From: an uncultured Clostridia bacterium
Lineage (GTDB): Bacteria > Bacillota_A > Clostridia > Christensenellales > CAG-138
Direction: 5' to 3'
Assembly (NCBI GenBank): GCA_946539625.1
Contig: CAMNHT010000006.1
Location: forward strand, 1-23,379
DNA length: 23,379 nt
A program made the translations under genes and the position numbers. Below the pieces are notes generated by a model. It was given only the letters and a program-made list of their open reading frames with translations. It had not been told where the DNA came from and did no database searches. Below are positions 14,186-20,932 of the stretch, piece by piece (position 1 is the first letter of the stretch; every line of letters starts with the position of its first letter).

Positions 14186-14210
14186 CAATCCCGCGCAGAA
14201 CGGATATCAT
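14182..14210 (+). promoter_or_regulatory. Promoter of the YitT-family gene
   Basis: A perfect TTGACA (14182-14187), a 17-nt spacer and TATCAT (14205-14210). The -35 overlaps the TGA stop of the ATPase gene. Transcription would begin near 14217, giving a leader of about 195 nt before the coding region. Confidence 0.75.
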
Positions 14211-14217
14211 TTGCTTG

Positions 14218-14411
14218 TCAACCATCCATGCAGGGTTGAATGAAAGCTCAGAAGAAAAACGGAACATGAATCTGTCAAATTCAGCGACATGTGCGGTGAA
14301 TTTGACACCTTGCAGATTTCGCCGCCCGGTAACGCACAGCGTTATAGGCGAAATCTGAAAACCAGTCTGTTGAAAACTTGTTTTCGACAGACTGATATTG
14401 TGAGGTGAGGG
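14218..14411 (+). ncRNA. Structured 5' leader RNA of the YitT gene, multiple hairpins, family unknown
   Basis: Four inverted repeats in a row: TCAACC/GGTTGA (14218-14239); GTCAAATTCA/TGAATTTGAC (14274-14306, 13-nt loop); CAGATTTCGCC/GGCGAAATCTG (14313-14357), which encloses a second stem TAACGC-ACA-GCGTTA (14330-14344); and CAGTCTGTTGAAAAC/GTTTTCGACAGACTG (14363-14394, 15 bp with one G-T pair and almost no loop). TGAAT (14267-14271) can alternatively pair with ATTCA (14279-14283), which would break the second hairpin. No T-run follows any stem, so none looks like a terminator. The last stem ends 8 nt before the Shine-Dalgarno GAGGTGAGGG, so control of translation is the natural guess. I do not recognise a known riboswitch class. 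Confidence 0.5.
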
Positions 14412-14413
14412 TA

Positions 14414-15343
14414 ATGAAGAAGCAGAAAACACAGCTCGCTCCGAGAAAAAAGCAGAGCGTCATCGGGTATTACAAAAAATACGGCTGGAAGGTCGCGGCA
14501 AAGGACGTGCTGCACGACGTTGTCGGCAGTATCCTTTATGCTGCGGGCATCTATACCTTTGCGGCAACGGCGGACTTCGCCCCCGGCGGCATCACCGGCG
14601 TCGCGATGATCATCAATCACTTTTTCCCGTTCCTTCGTATCGGTCTTCTGACGCTGCTCATCAACGTCCCGGTCGCGATCATCTGCTATCGGCTGCTCGG
14701 CCGCGTGTTCTTTTTCAAGTCTGTCAAGAGCATGCTGATCTCGGCGTTCTTCATGGATATCATTTTCCCGCTGATCCCGCAGTACAACGGTGCCGAAAAC
14801 CCGCTGCTTGCCGCGCTGTTTGCAGGCGCACTGTCCGGCATCGGACTTGCGCTCATCTATATGCCCGGATCGTCCACCGGCGGCACGGACTTCGTCATCA
14901 TGAGCATCCGAAAACTGAAACCGCATCTGTCGATCGGGACCATCTCGCTGATCGTGGACGGCGTCGTTATCCTTTTAGGCTGGCCGGTGTTCGGCAATAT
15001 CAATGCGGTGCTGTACGGCGTTTTGATGACGATCGTTTCGACTACCATCATCGACAAAGTCATGTACGGTACGGGTACGCGGCGCATGCTCCTTGTCGTT
15101 TCCGACAAGGCGAAGGAGATCGCGAATGCCATCATGGAGGAAACCGAACGCGGCGCAACACTTGCGGACGTGCGCGGCGCGTATACCGGAAACCCGCACC
15201 AGATGTTGATGTGCGTATGCAGTAAGGTCGAAGTTTATACGGCGCGTCGCATCATCAACCGCATCGACCCTGCCGCGATCGTGATGCTGACGACCGTCGA
15301 CGAGGCGTACGGCGAAGGATTCCTCGAACCCGACATGGATTAA
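14414..15343 (+). CDS. YitT family membrane protein (DUF161 with C-terminal DUF2179)
   Basis: A 309-residue protein. The ATG at 14414 is preferred to the GTG at 14405 because GAGGTGAGGG lies just upstream and would be consumed by the longer start. After a basic N-terminus (MKKQKTQLAPRKKQ) come five or so membrane helices, with the family pieces TADFAPGGITGVAMIINHFF and YMPGSSTGGTDFVIMSI. A soluble C-terminal DUF2179 domain follows from about residue 215 (ETERGATLADVRGAYTG, MLMCVCSKVE, DPAAIVMLTTVDEAYGEGF). YitT proteins are common in Bacillota and their substrate is not established. It is a monocistron with its own promoter, long leader and terminator. Confidence 0.9.
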   Translation: MKKQKTQLAPRKKQSVIGYYKKYGWKVAAKDVLHDVVGSILYAAGIYTFAATADFAPGGITGVAMIINHFFPFLRIGLLTLLINVPVAIICYRLLGRVFFFKSVKSMLISAFFMDIIFPLIPQYNGAENPLLAALFAGALSGIGLALIYMPGSSTGGTDFVIMSIRKLKPHLSIGTISLIVDGVVILLGWPVFGNINAVLYGVLMTIVSTTIIDKVMYGTGTRRMLLVVSDKAKEIANAIMEETERGATLADVRGAYTGNPHQMLMCVCSKVEVYTARRIINRIDPAAIVMLTTVDEAYGEGFLEPDMD

Positions 15344-15361
15344 CCCATCTTTCCCGACTTT

Positions 15362-15392
15362 GCGGTGTTCCGAACGGATCGCCGCTTTTTTT
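15362..15392 (+). terminator. Intrinsic terminator of the YitT gene
   Basis: Starting 18 nt after the stop, GCGGTG-T-TCCG and CGGA-T-CGCCGC (15362-15385) form a long stem with one T-T mismatch and a minimal loop, followed by seven Ts (15386-15392). Confidence 0.85.
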
Positions 15393-15406
15393 GCCTGGCG
15401 ATCCGC

Positions 15407-15435
15407 TTGACAGCGCGGCGGTTGTTTGTTACAAT
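15407..15435 (+). promoter_or_regulatory. Promoter of the ABC-F leader and gene
   Basis: A perfect TTGACA (15407-15412), a 17-nt spacer and TACAAT (15430-15435). Transcription would begin near 15442, giving a leader of about 200 nt before the ABC-F start codon. Confidence 0.85.
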
Positions 15436-15465
15436 ACAGAAAAACAACAGGAGGCAAACGAGCGA

Positions 15466-15477
15466 ATGCGCAACTGA
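15466..15477 (+). CDS. Three-codon leader peptide (uORF, Met-Arg-Asn)
   Basis: ATG CGC AAC TGA preceded by a perfect AGGAGG (15449-15454) 11 nt upstream, in a leader too structured to encode anything else. Very short uORFs whose translation is arrested by ribosome-targeting antibiotics control some ABC-F resistance genes. A stalled ribosome here would cover the first pairing segment of the attenuator (15476-15490). Identified only from position and RBS. Confidence 0.6.
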   Translation: MRN

Positions 15478-15618
15478 TCCGTCTTTTTCGAATGTACCGG
15501 ACGACCCGAGCGATCGGGTGCGTCTTGCGTTGCCGAAAAACGGATCGCCCTCCTTTCATCACCGACTGTGTCGGTCTTTTGGGTCGTTCCCTGCTATTCG
15601 GCAGCGGAGCGATTTTTT
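15476..15618 (+). promoter_or_regulatory. Transcription attenuator with alternative stems before the ABC-F gene
   Basis: Segment 1, GATCCG-TC-TTTTTCG (15476-15490), pairs with segment 2, CGAAAAACGGATC (15534-15546). Within it lies the hairpin GACGACCCG/CGGGTGCGTC (15500-15524). Segment 3/4 is an intrinsic terminator: CGTTCC-CTGC and GCAG-C-GGAGCG (15585-15611), followed by six Ts (15613-15618). If segment 2 is freed, ATCG-CC-CTCC (15544-15553) can pair with GGAGCGAT (15606-15613) and break the terminator. ACGACCC (15501-15507) can also pair with GGGTCGT (15581-15587). This is the layout of ribosome-mediated attenuation. Confidence 0.7.
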
Positions 15619-15640
15619 CATATAAGGATGTGGTGAGTTT

Positions 15641-17176
15641 ATGATACAGGCAAGAAATATCGCCATTATGATCGACCGCGATCAAAAGACGATCGTCGAG
15701 GACTTTTCCTTTACCATTGCGGACGGCGCGAAGGTCGCGCTGATCGGCGAGGAGGGCAACGGCAAATCCACACTGTTGAAATGGCTTTACGATCCCTCGC
15801 TTGTCGAGGGTTACGCAACGGTGACGGGCTATGCTTCTGTTTCCGGCACAAAGGGATATCTTGCGCAGGAACTTCCCGAAGCGGAGCGGGCGCTGTCCGT
15901 CTATGAATATCTCACGGTGCACTCCCGCGAGGACGCGCTTTCGCCGAAGGCGCTCTCCCGCGCGATGAAAGACGTTGCGCTCCCCTATGATCTCGCGTAT
16001 TCGGACCGGAAGATGGGCACGCTGTCCGGCGGCGAGCGGGTGAAGCTCGCGCTTGCGGTGCTGCTTTTGAACGACTGCGACGTACTGTTTTTGGACGAGC
16101 CGAGCAACGACCTTGACCTCGAAACGCTTTTATGGCTCGAAGGATTCTTACGCGCCGTCAAAAAGACCGTGCTCTATATCTCGCATGACGAGGTGCTTCT
16201 TTCCCGCACGGCGGAGGCGGTCATCCATCTGGAAATGGTACGGCGCAAAAAAATCCCGCGCGCAACGGCGGCGAGCATCCCGTACGACGAATATATGCAG
16301 CGGCGCGAGGCGTCCTTTGCACATCAAGCGCAAGTCGCGCAGTTTGAGCAGAAGGCGTTCCGCGAAAAAAAGGAGCGGTATCTTTCGATCTATAACGCCG
16401 TCGACCATGCGCAAAGTGAGATCTCCCGAAGGGATCCAGGCACCGGACGGCTTCTGAAAAAGAAGATGCACACCGTCCAGTCGATCGGCAGACGGCTTGA
16501 AAAAGAACAGGAGGCTTTGACCGAAGCGCCGGAAGCGGAATGGGCGATCCTGCCGAAGTGGCTCGGCGGCGAGGTAAAAAACGGACGCACCGTGCTGGAA
16601 TACGGACCCCGAACGCTGTCGCTTTCCGATCGGATCCTTTCGGAAAACGTTGCGATCCGTATCTCGGGACCGGAGCGGGTGTGCATCGTGGGGCGCAACG
16701 GCTGCGGCAAGACGACGCTTTTGAAAACACTTGTTCCAGAGATCGAAAGACGCGGTTACAACGTGTTCTATATGCCGCAGACATATTCGGATCTTCTGCC
16801 GACGGATCGGCTTCCGGTCGAATTCTTAGCGCCTGATGGGGACAAGGATTCGGTGACCGAGGCAAGGATCTTCTTAGGCAGCATGAAGTACACGACCGAC
16901 GAGATGGATCATCCGATCCGATCTTTAAGCGGCGGCCAGCAGGCAAAGCTCCTTTTATTGAAAGCCATCCTCGACCGAGCGGATGTGCTCGTGCTCGACG
17001 AACCGACGCGAAACCTTTCCCCACTTTCCGCGCCGGCCGTGCGAACGCTCCTTCGGGAATTTCGCGGCGCGATCCTGATGGTCACGCACGACCGCAAGCT
17101 GATCGCGGAAGCTGCGACGCGCGTTCTGGAACTCACGAAAACCGGACTTTTGCCGTTCGACGCTTCGGCGCTTTAA
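15641..17176 (+). CDS. ABC-F family ATPase, probable ribosome-protection (antibiotic resistance) type
   Basis: A 511-residue soluble protein with two ABC domains and no membrane segments. Domain 1 has Walker A GEEGNGKS (36-43), signature LSGGE (128-132) and Walker B with FLDEPSNDLD. Domain 2 has Walker A GRNGCGKT (351-358), signature LSGGQ (429-433) and Walker B VLDEPTRNLSPLSAP. A charged helical linker (about 225-310) corresponds to the arm that enters the ribosomal E/P site in ABC-F proteins. The substitution of the usual LDEPTNHLD by PTRNLSPLS in domain 2 resembles resistance-type ABC-Fs rather than housekeeping EttA/Uup. That, plus the attenuator, suggests protection from PTC-binding drugs (lincosamide/pleuromutilin/streptogramin A or related). 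GGTGAG lies before the ATG. Confidence 0.87.
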   Translation: MIQARNIAIMIDRDQKTIVEDFSFTIADGAKVALIGEEGNGKSTLLKWLYDPSLVEGYATVTGYASVSGTKGYLAQELPEAERALSVYEYLTVHSREDALSPKALSRAMKDVALPYDLAYSDRKMGTLSGGERVKLALAVLLLNDCDVLFLDEPSNDLDLETLLWLEGFLRAVKKTVLYISHDEVLLSRTAEAVIHLEMVRRKKIPRATAASIPYDEYMQRREASFAHQAQVAQFEQKAFREKKERYLSIYNAVDHAQSEISRRDPGTGRLLKKKMHTVQSIGRRLEKEQEALTEAPEAEWAILPKWLGGEVKNGRTVLEYGPRTLSLSDRILSENVAIRISGPERVCIVGRNGCGKTTLLKTLVPEIERRGYNVFYMPQTYSDLLPTDRLPVEFLAPDGDKDSVTEARIFLGSMKYTTDEMDHPIRSLSGGQQAKLLLLKAILDRADVLVLDEPTRNLSPLSAPAVRTLLREFRGAILMVTHDRKLIAEAATRVLELTKTGLLPFDASAL

Positions 17177-17928
17177 CCCAGCAGAATGTCCATTGCGGTC
17201 ATGAGCGCGAACCCCCCGAGCACAAAGAGCGTACCGGAAATCGGGCGCTCTTTCAGCATATCCGGCAGCAGCTCAAAGCCGGTAACGTACGCCATCGCGC
17301 CGGCGGCAAATGAGAGCAGCCACGGAAGCGCGGGCACGGCGAACCGGGAAAGCAGGATGGTCAGTGCGCCCGCGATCGGTTCGGACGCGCCGGACAGCAC
17401 ACCGTAAAGGAAGGACTTTCCACGCCCGACGCCCGACGCGTGCAGCGGCAGCGAGATGATCGCGCCTTCGGGCAGGTTCTGGAGCGCGATCCCGAGCGAC
17501 AGCGCAAACGCACTCATTGCCGTGACGGTCCCCTGCCCGGACAAAAGCCCCGCGTATGCCGCGCCGACCGCCATGCCCTCCGGAATATTATGAAGGGACA
17601 CCGAAAGGACCAGCATCCGTGTGGAATGCGAGACAACGCCTGTGCCCTCGATCCGCGCAGATATCCTGTCCCACGAGGCCAGAAGCCCCGCACCGAGCAG
17701 AAAGCCGAAAAATGCGGGAACCCAAGGCATATTTCCTGCTTCCGCCGTCTGTTCCATCGCAGGCAAAAGCAGACTGAACACGGCTGCCGCCGCCATGATC
17801 CCCGCAGCGGCGTCCGAAAGAAACCCGCCGACTCGTTTCGGGATCCCGTTTTTCAGGACCAATACCGCCGCTGCGCCGATCGACGTGCCCAAGAACGGCA
17901 CGAGCAAGCCCATGACTGCCTCCTGCAT
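17173..17928 (-). CDS. ZIP family divalent metal transporter (GufA/ZupT-like)
   Basis: A 251-residue membrane protein with about eight helices. The start at 17926-17928 follows AAGGAGGGGG; the frame is open far upstream but without homology. The binuclear metal site of ZIPs is visible: H113, N114 and E117 in SLHNIPEGMAVG, then Q150, N151 and E154 in IALQNLPEGAIIS, and E183 in SGASEPIAG. The family moves Zn2+, Fe2+ or Mn2+ into the cytoplasm. Its stop overlaps that of the convergent ABC-F gene by 2 nt. The Zn/Cd exporter and repressor 3-5 kb away make zinc plausible, but no shared operator is seen before this gene. Confidence 0.92.
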   Translation of the reverse strand: MQEAVMGLLVPFLGTSIGAAAVLVLKNGIPKRVGGFLSDAAAGIMAAAAVFSLLLPAMEQTAEAGNMPWVPAFFGFLLGAGLLASWDRISARIEGTGVVSHSTRMLVLSVSLHNIPEGMAVGAAYAGLLSGQGTVTAMSAFALSLGIALQNLPEGAIISLPLHASGVGRGKSFLYGVLSGASEPIAGALTILLSRFAVPALPWLLSFAAGAMAYVTGFELLPDMLKERPISGTLFVLGGFALMTAMDILLG

Positions 17929-18009
17929 CAAATCCCCCTCCTTCCCGAAAGCGCTCATGTTATCGTATGCCGTGCGGGAACGGATCGGTGACGAACGGCG
18001 TCGAAATGA

Positions 18010-18024
18010 GCACAAATTTTGTGC
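18010..18024. promoter_or_regulatory. Palindrome GCACAAATTTTGTGC, candidate operator
   Basis: A perfect 7-1-7 inverted repeat (GCACAAA-T-TTTGTGC) lies 9 nt before the -35 of the DUF1508 gene and about 80 nt before the ZIP gene start on the other strand. Its position suits an activator or repressor shared by the divergent pair. The protein that binds it is unknown. Confidence 0.5.
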
Positions 18025-18033
18025 CCGTTTTTC

Positions 18034-18062
18034 TTGACAATATATTCTGCCGGGGTTATACT
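18034..18062 (+). promoter_or_regulatory. Promoter of the DUF1508 gene
   Basis: A perfect TTGACA (18034-18039), a 17-nt spacer and TATACT (18057-18062). The expected start near 18069 is followed at once by the small hairpin CGGGC-ACAA-GCCCG (18074-18087). Confidence 0.88.
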
Positions 18063-18156
18063 GAAATCGGAAACGGGCACAAGCCCGGATCGGTATGAAT
18101 ATGCGCGCGGCGGGCCGTTTGTCCGTCAAATTCTTACAGCAGAAAGGAACATGATC

Positions 18157-18528
18157 ATGGGAAAGTTTGAAGTCAAAGAAGTAAAGTCCGGAATCAAGTT
18201 CAATCTGAAGGCCGGCAACGGCGAGATCATCGCGGTGAGCGAGATCTATTCCACCGAAAAGGCATGTCTGAACGGCATCGAGAGCGTCAGAAAGTCCTGC
18301 CTCGGCGATGTCGAGGATCAGACCGTCGAAGGATTCGAGGTCAAGAAGCACCCGAAGTTTGAGGTCTATAAGGACAAAGCGGGCGAATTCCGTTTCCGTC
18401 TGAAGGCGTCGAACGGTGAAATCATCGCAACCGGCGAAAGCTACAAAGCAAAGGCAAGCTGCCTGAAGGGCATCGAGAGCATCAAGAAGAACGCGCCCGA
18501 AGCGCCCGTCGTCAAGGTCGAAGAGTGA
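18157..18528 (+). CDS. YegP-like protein with two DUF1508 repeats
   Basis: A 123-residue soluble protein. Two ATGs are in frame; the second (18157) is preferred because AAGGA then lies 8 nt upstream rather than 2. Each half has a beta-beta-beta-alpha repeat: FNLKAGNGEIIAVSEIYSTE followed by KACLNGIESVRKSC, and FRFRLKASNGEIIATGESYK followed by SCLKGIESIKKNA. This is the DUF1508/YegP pattern, normally found as tandem pairs. The function of the family is unknown. The strong promoter and short gene suggest high expression. A strong terminator follows. Confidence 0.9.
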   Translation: MGKFEVKEVKSGIKFNLKAGNGEIIAVSEIYSTEKACLNGIESVRKSCLGDVEDQTVEGFEVKKHPKFEVYKDKAGEFRFRLKASNGEIIATGESYKAKASCLKGIESIKKNAPEAPVVKVEE

Positions 18529-18539
18529 CAAAACCCGCA

Positions 18540-18574
18540 AATGCCCGTCCGAAGCAGGGACGGGCATTTTTATT
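18540..18574 (+). terminator. Intrinsic terminator of the DUF1508 gene
   Basis: AATGCCCGTCC (18540-18550) and GGACGGGCATT (18558-18568) pair perfectly over 11 bp with a 7-nt loop, followed by a T-rich tract. The GGACGGGC stem matches the palindromic repeat at 1567-1585. Confidence 0.9.
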
Positions 18575-18595
18575 TTCCGCATTGTTCACACTCTG

Positions 18596-18627
18596 TTGAC
18601 AAACTTGTGAAAATCAAATGGTATAAT
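18596..18627 (+). promoter_or_regulatory. Promoter region of the M15-type peptidase gene
   Basis: TATAAT (18622-18627) is perfect. The nearest TTGACA (18596-18601) is 20 nt upstream, too far for a standard promoter, so either the -35 is weak or the spacing is unusual. The -10 supports a start codon at 18684 rather than any codon further upstream. Confidence 0.5.
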
Positions 18628-18683
18628 AAAATATCAAATTGCGGACTTTGCTCTTTTGTTTGAACGTCCGGAAAGGAACCGAT

Positions 18684-20048
18684 TTGAAGGTCTCCGAGTG
18701 GAGTAAAAAACAGACGATCCTGATCGGCGTGCTCGCCGGCGTTCTGCTTTGCGCAATCATCTTCCTTGTCGCGGTCGCAACGCGCCCCGCAGAGACAACG
18801 ATGCTGGACGAACCGGAAGAGGCGGACATTGCGCTGATCGACGAGGGCGAGGTTTCCCTCGAGACGGAAGCGACGCCGCCGCCGGATCTTTCCCTGATCT
18901 TCCGTCCGGACAGCGAACATCCCCTGCCCGAAGACCGTGCGGAGCTTGCGCTCGGAAGTGACTATACGATCGGCGGCACGGTCTATTCCAATTATCCGCT
19001 GGACAGCGTGACCGTAACGATCTCGTGCTCCCATAACAATCAGAAACCGTATCCGTACAAGAAAACGGTTCATTTTTCGCAAAGCAAAGCCGGCGTCTAT
19101 GATTTGACCGACGCCGCAACCGACGAAGGCGTGTCGCTCTCCTCGCTCGTTCATTTTTCCGAGCTGTTGGTCGGCGTGCAGACGCTGAAGATCACCGCGT
19201 CCGTCAAGGGCACGCGGCCGGTCGAGCTCGTACGCTGCACATTTTACGTGCTCGGAGAGGAATGGGAAACGATCACAAAGGACAAATTCCCGGATTCCTA
19301 TCCGGAAGCGCTGAAATTCTTCGGTTCGGATGAGCGGTTCCTGTATCGGTATCAATGGGTCAACGGCCGCTATACCGTCGCCGATCCCGCGTGGGAAAAG
19401 ACTTATATCACCGAGATCCCCGGATATCCGGACAATACACCGTGGCTTGTGCATATCGACGCCGTACCGTATATGGAGAAGGCGTTCGACTATCTTGAAA
19501 CGACCTATATCCGCGTGCACGGCACGAACGGCGATACCGGCGTGATCAAGGCGATCTCGCTGATCACGGAGTACAACGGCTGCTACGTCTCGCGGTTCAC
19601 GTCGAGCTTAAAGGCGGTCAGCCACCACACGTTCGGCACGGCGGTCGATCTGAACGCATCGATGGAGCCGAATAAGAACAATGAAAAGAACCATGCCGTG
19701 ATCGACGACGACGTCAAGGGGCATCTCGTTTACAACGGCATTCTCATGGAAGACGGCGTGCGCTATTACGATTTTACCTATGACGGCAAGTATAAGCTCG
19801 ATCCGAACGGCGTTCCGGAGACCTGCGTAAACTACCTGCTCTATGAGTTCGGCTTCTACCGTGCCGGCTTCGACTGGGCGCACTACTATAAGTCGACGAG
19901 CGACGCGATGCACTTCTGTCTCAGCGAATTTGTGACACACAAACACGACGAACAGACCTACGGGCTTCGGAAGGTGTATGAATATGTCGAGGACATGCCG
20001 GAAACAGTTTCTCCCGAGCCCTCCGCTTCCCCCGTTTTGAACCCGTAA
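18684..20048 (+). CDS. Membrane-anchored M15-family D-alanyl-D-alanine carboxypeptidase-like protein
   Basis: A 454-residue extracytoplasmic protein starting at TTG (18684), with GAAAGGAACC 6 nt upstream; no ATG fits. One N-terminal helix (TILIGVLAGVLLCAIIFLVA) anchors it. An acidic/proline linker and a beta-rich region (about 80-200) follow, then the peptidase domain. The zinc motif SHHTFGTAVD gives H315 and D322, with the family SxHxxGxAxD pattern, and SDAMHF supplies H410 and the acidic residue D407. M15 enzymes trim peptidoglycan stem peptides. The acid before the last His is Asp rather than the Glu of VanY, as in the M15_4-type endolysin/CwlK group. Cell-wall hydrolysis is likely; the exact bond is uncertain. 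Confidence 0.85.
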   Translation: MKVSEWSKKQTILIGVLAGVLLCAIIFLVAVATRPAETTMLDEPEEADIALIDEGEVSLETEATPPPDLSLIFRPDSEHPLPEDRAELALGSDYTIGGTVYSNYPLDSVTVTISCSHNNQKPYPYKKTVHFSQSKAGVYDLTDAATDEGVSLSSLVHFSELLVGVQTLKITASVKGTRPVELVRCTFYVLGEEWETITKDKFPDSYPEALKFFGSDERFLYRYQWVNGRYTVADPAWEKTYITEIPGYPDNTPWLVHIDAVPYMEKAFDYLETTYIRVHGTNGDTGVIKAISLITEYNGCYVSRFTSSLKAVSHHTFGTAVDLNASMEPNKNNEKNHAVIDDDVKGHLVYNGILMEDGVRYYDFTYDGKYKLDPNGVPETCVNYLLYEFGFYRAGFDWAHYYKSTSDAMHFCLSEFVTHKHDEQTYGLRKVYEYVEDMPETVSPEPSASPVLNP

Positions 20049-20061
20049 ACCGCGTTTCTTT

Positions 20062-20097
20062 CGGCGCAGGAGCAATTCCTGCGCCGCTTTTTGTTTT
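20062..20097 (+). terminator. Intrinsic terminator of the M15 peptidase gene
   Basis: CGGCGCAGGA (20062-20071) and TCCTGCGCCG (20077-20086) form a perfect 10-bp stem with a 5-nt loop, followed by T5-G-T5. Confidence 0.93.
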
Positions 20098-20253
20098 TGA
20101 CCGATCCGTGAAGGAAAATCGACAAATTTGGGACCAATTTGTAACCCGAAAATGAATAATCGGATATTTTGAAAACACATTATAAAGAAACGTCGAAAAC
20201 CGGCACAAGCCCGAAAAAGTGTGCTACGATACGCCTCACAGGAGGTGGATTGT

Positions 20254-20901
20254 ATGACAATGCTGAAACGGTTTGCCGTTTTCGGTCTTGCGACAGCCTG
20301 TTTACTGTCCTCACCGATCATGCGGCAGGCTGCCGCGGAAGCGCGCCCCGTCCTTCGGTTTGAGGAGATGGAACAGGAGCCGAAAAAGGAAAACAAGGAG
20401 CTCATTGAGCAGATCCGTTCGACCTATGAAGCGGCAAAAAAGACAGCCCGCAAGAAATCGTTCAAGGGCAAATGCGGCTACTACGTCGGGCTGCAGCTTG
20501 TTTCGCTCGGCATCAACACGAAATATATCGGAAGCAACGGAAATCGCGCGTTCGACATCTATAAGGATAAAACGGAGACCTCAGGCGGTTATTCGGTCAC
20601 AGCCTACCCTGCAAAGCAATACACGCTTTCGGAAGCGCTCGAAGCCATTCAGAAGGAGGATCGCCATGCGCGCAATATCCTCGTCGGCTTTGAAAAGGGC
20701 ACCAGCAAGGCGGGCAAAAAATACGGGCATGTGATGTTCATTCACGGCATCGAAAACGGCATGGTCTACTTCTCCGACAGCTACGCCCAGACCGTCGACG
20801 GTGTAAAATACAAGGAAGGAGCGCCGATCGTCTGTTCAATCGAAACCTTCGCCGCCAAATACAAAAAATACAAGCTCGACGGCGTGATCCATTTCAGCTG
20901 A
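20254..20901 (+). CDS. Secreted Cys/His protein, CHAP/NlpC-like amidase fold (tentative)
   Basis: A 215-residue protein starting at an ATG 7 nt after AGGAGG. Residues 1-29 look like a Sec signal peptide (MTMLKRFAVFGLATACLLSS, cleavage after AAAEA or nearby) with no lipobox. A lysine-rich helix leads to FKGKCGYYVGLQLVSLGI (C74 at the start of a helix), then NILVGFEKG and KYGHVMFIHGIENGMVYFSD (H159, D175). Cys at a helix N-terminus followed by a beta-strand His and an acidic residue is the catalytic order of papain-like CHAP/NlpC/P60 hydrolases. Beside an M15 peptidase, a role in cell-wall turnover is plausible. I do not recognise the exact family, so function is inferred. Confidence 0.7.
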   Translation: MTMLKRFAVFGLATACLLSSPIMRQAAAEARPVLRFEEMEQEPKKENKELIEQIRSTYEAAKKTARKKSFKGKCGYYVGLQLVSLGINTKYIGSNGNRAFDIYKDKTETSGGYSVTAYPAKQYTLSEALEAIQKEDRHARNILVGFEKGTSKAGKKYGHVMFIHGIENGMVYFSDSYAQTVDGVKYKEGAPIVCSIETFAAKYKKYKLDGVIHFS

Positions 20902-20932
20902 TTCCTCAACAAAGGTACACAAATACATGCAA

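Noticed and set aside
12545..14188. Long open frame (547 codons) on the minus strand
   Set aside because: It lies opposite the P1B-ATPase, whose motifs are unambiguous; the antisense product is Arg/Asp/His-rich low-complexity typical of high-GC shadows.
15561..15580. ACCGA-CTGTG-TCGGT followed by CTTTT, as an extra terminator
   Set aside because: A 5-bp stem with four Ts is too weak; the stem at 15585-15611 with T6 is the better terminator.
17929..18582. Upstream extension of the ZIP transporter frame over the DUF1508 gene
   Set aside because: The extension is antisense to a gene with its own promoter, RBS and terminator; the internal ATG at 17928 has an excellent RBS.
20122..20142. Inverted repeat ACAAATT/AATTTGT
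   Set aside because: It is only a 7-bp A+T stem in a noncoding stretch with no clear promoter next to it; not distinguishable from chance.
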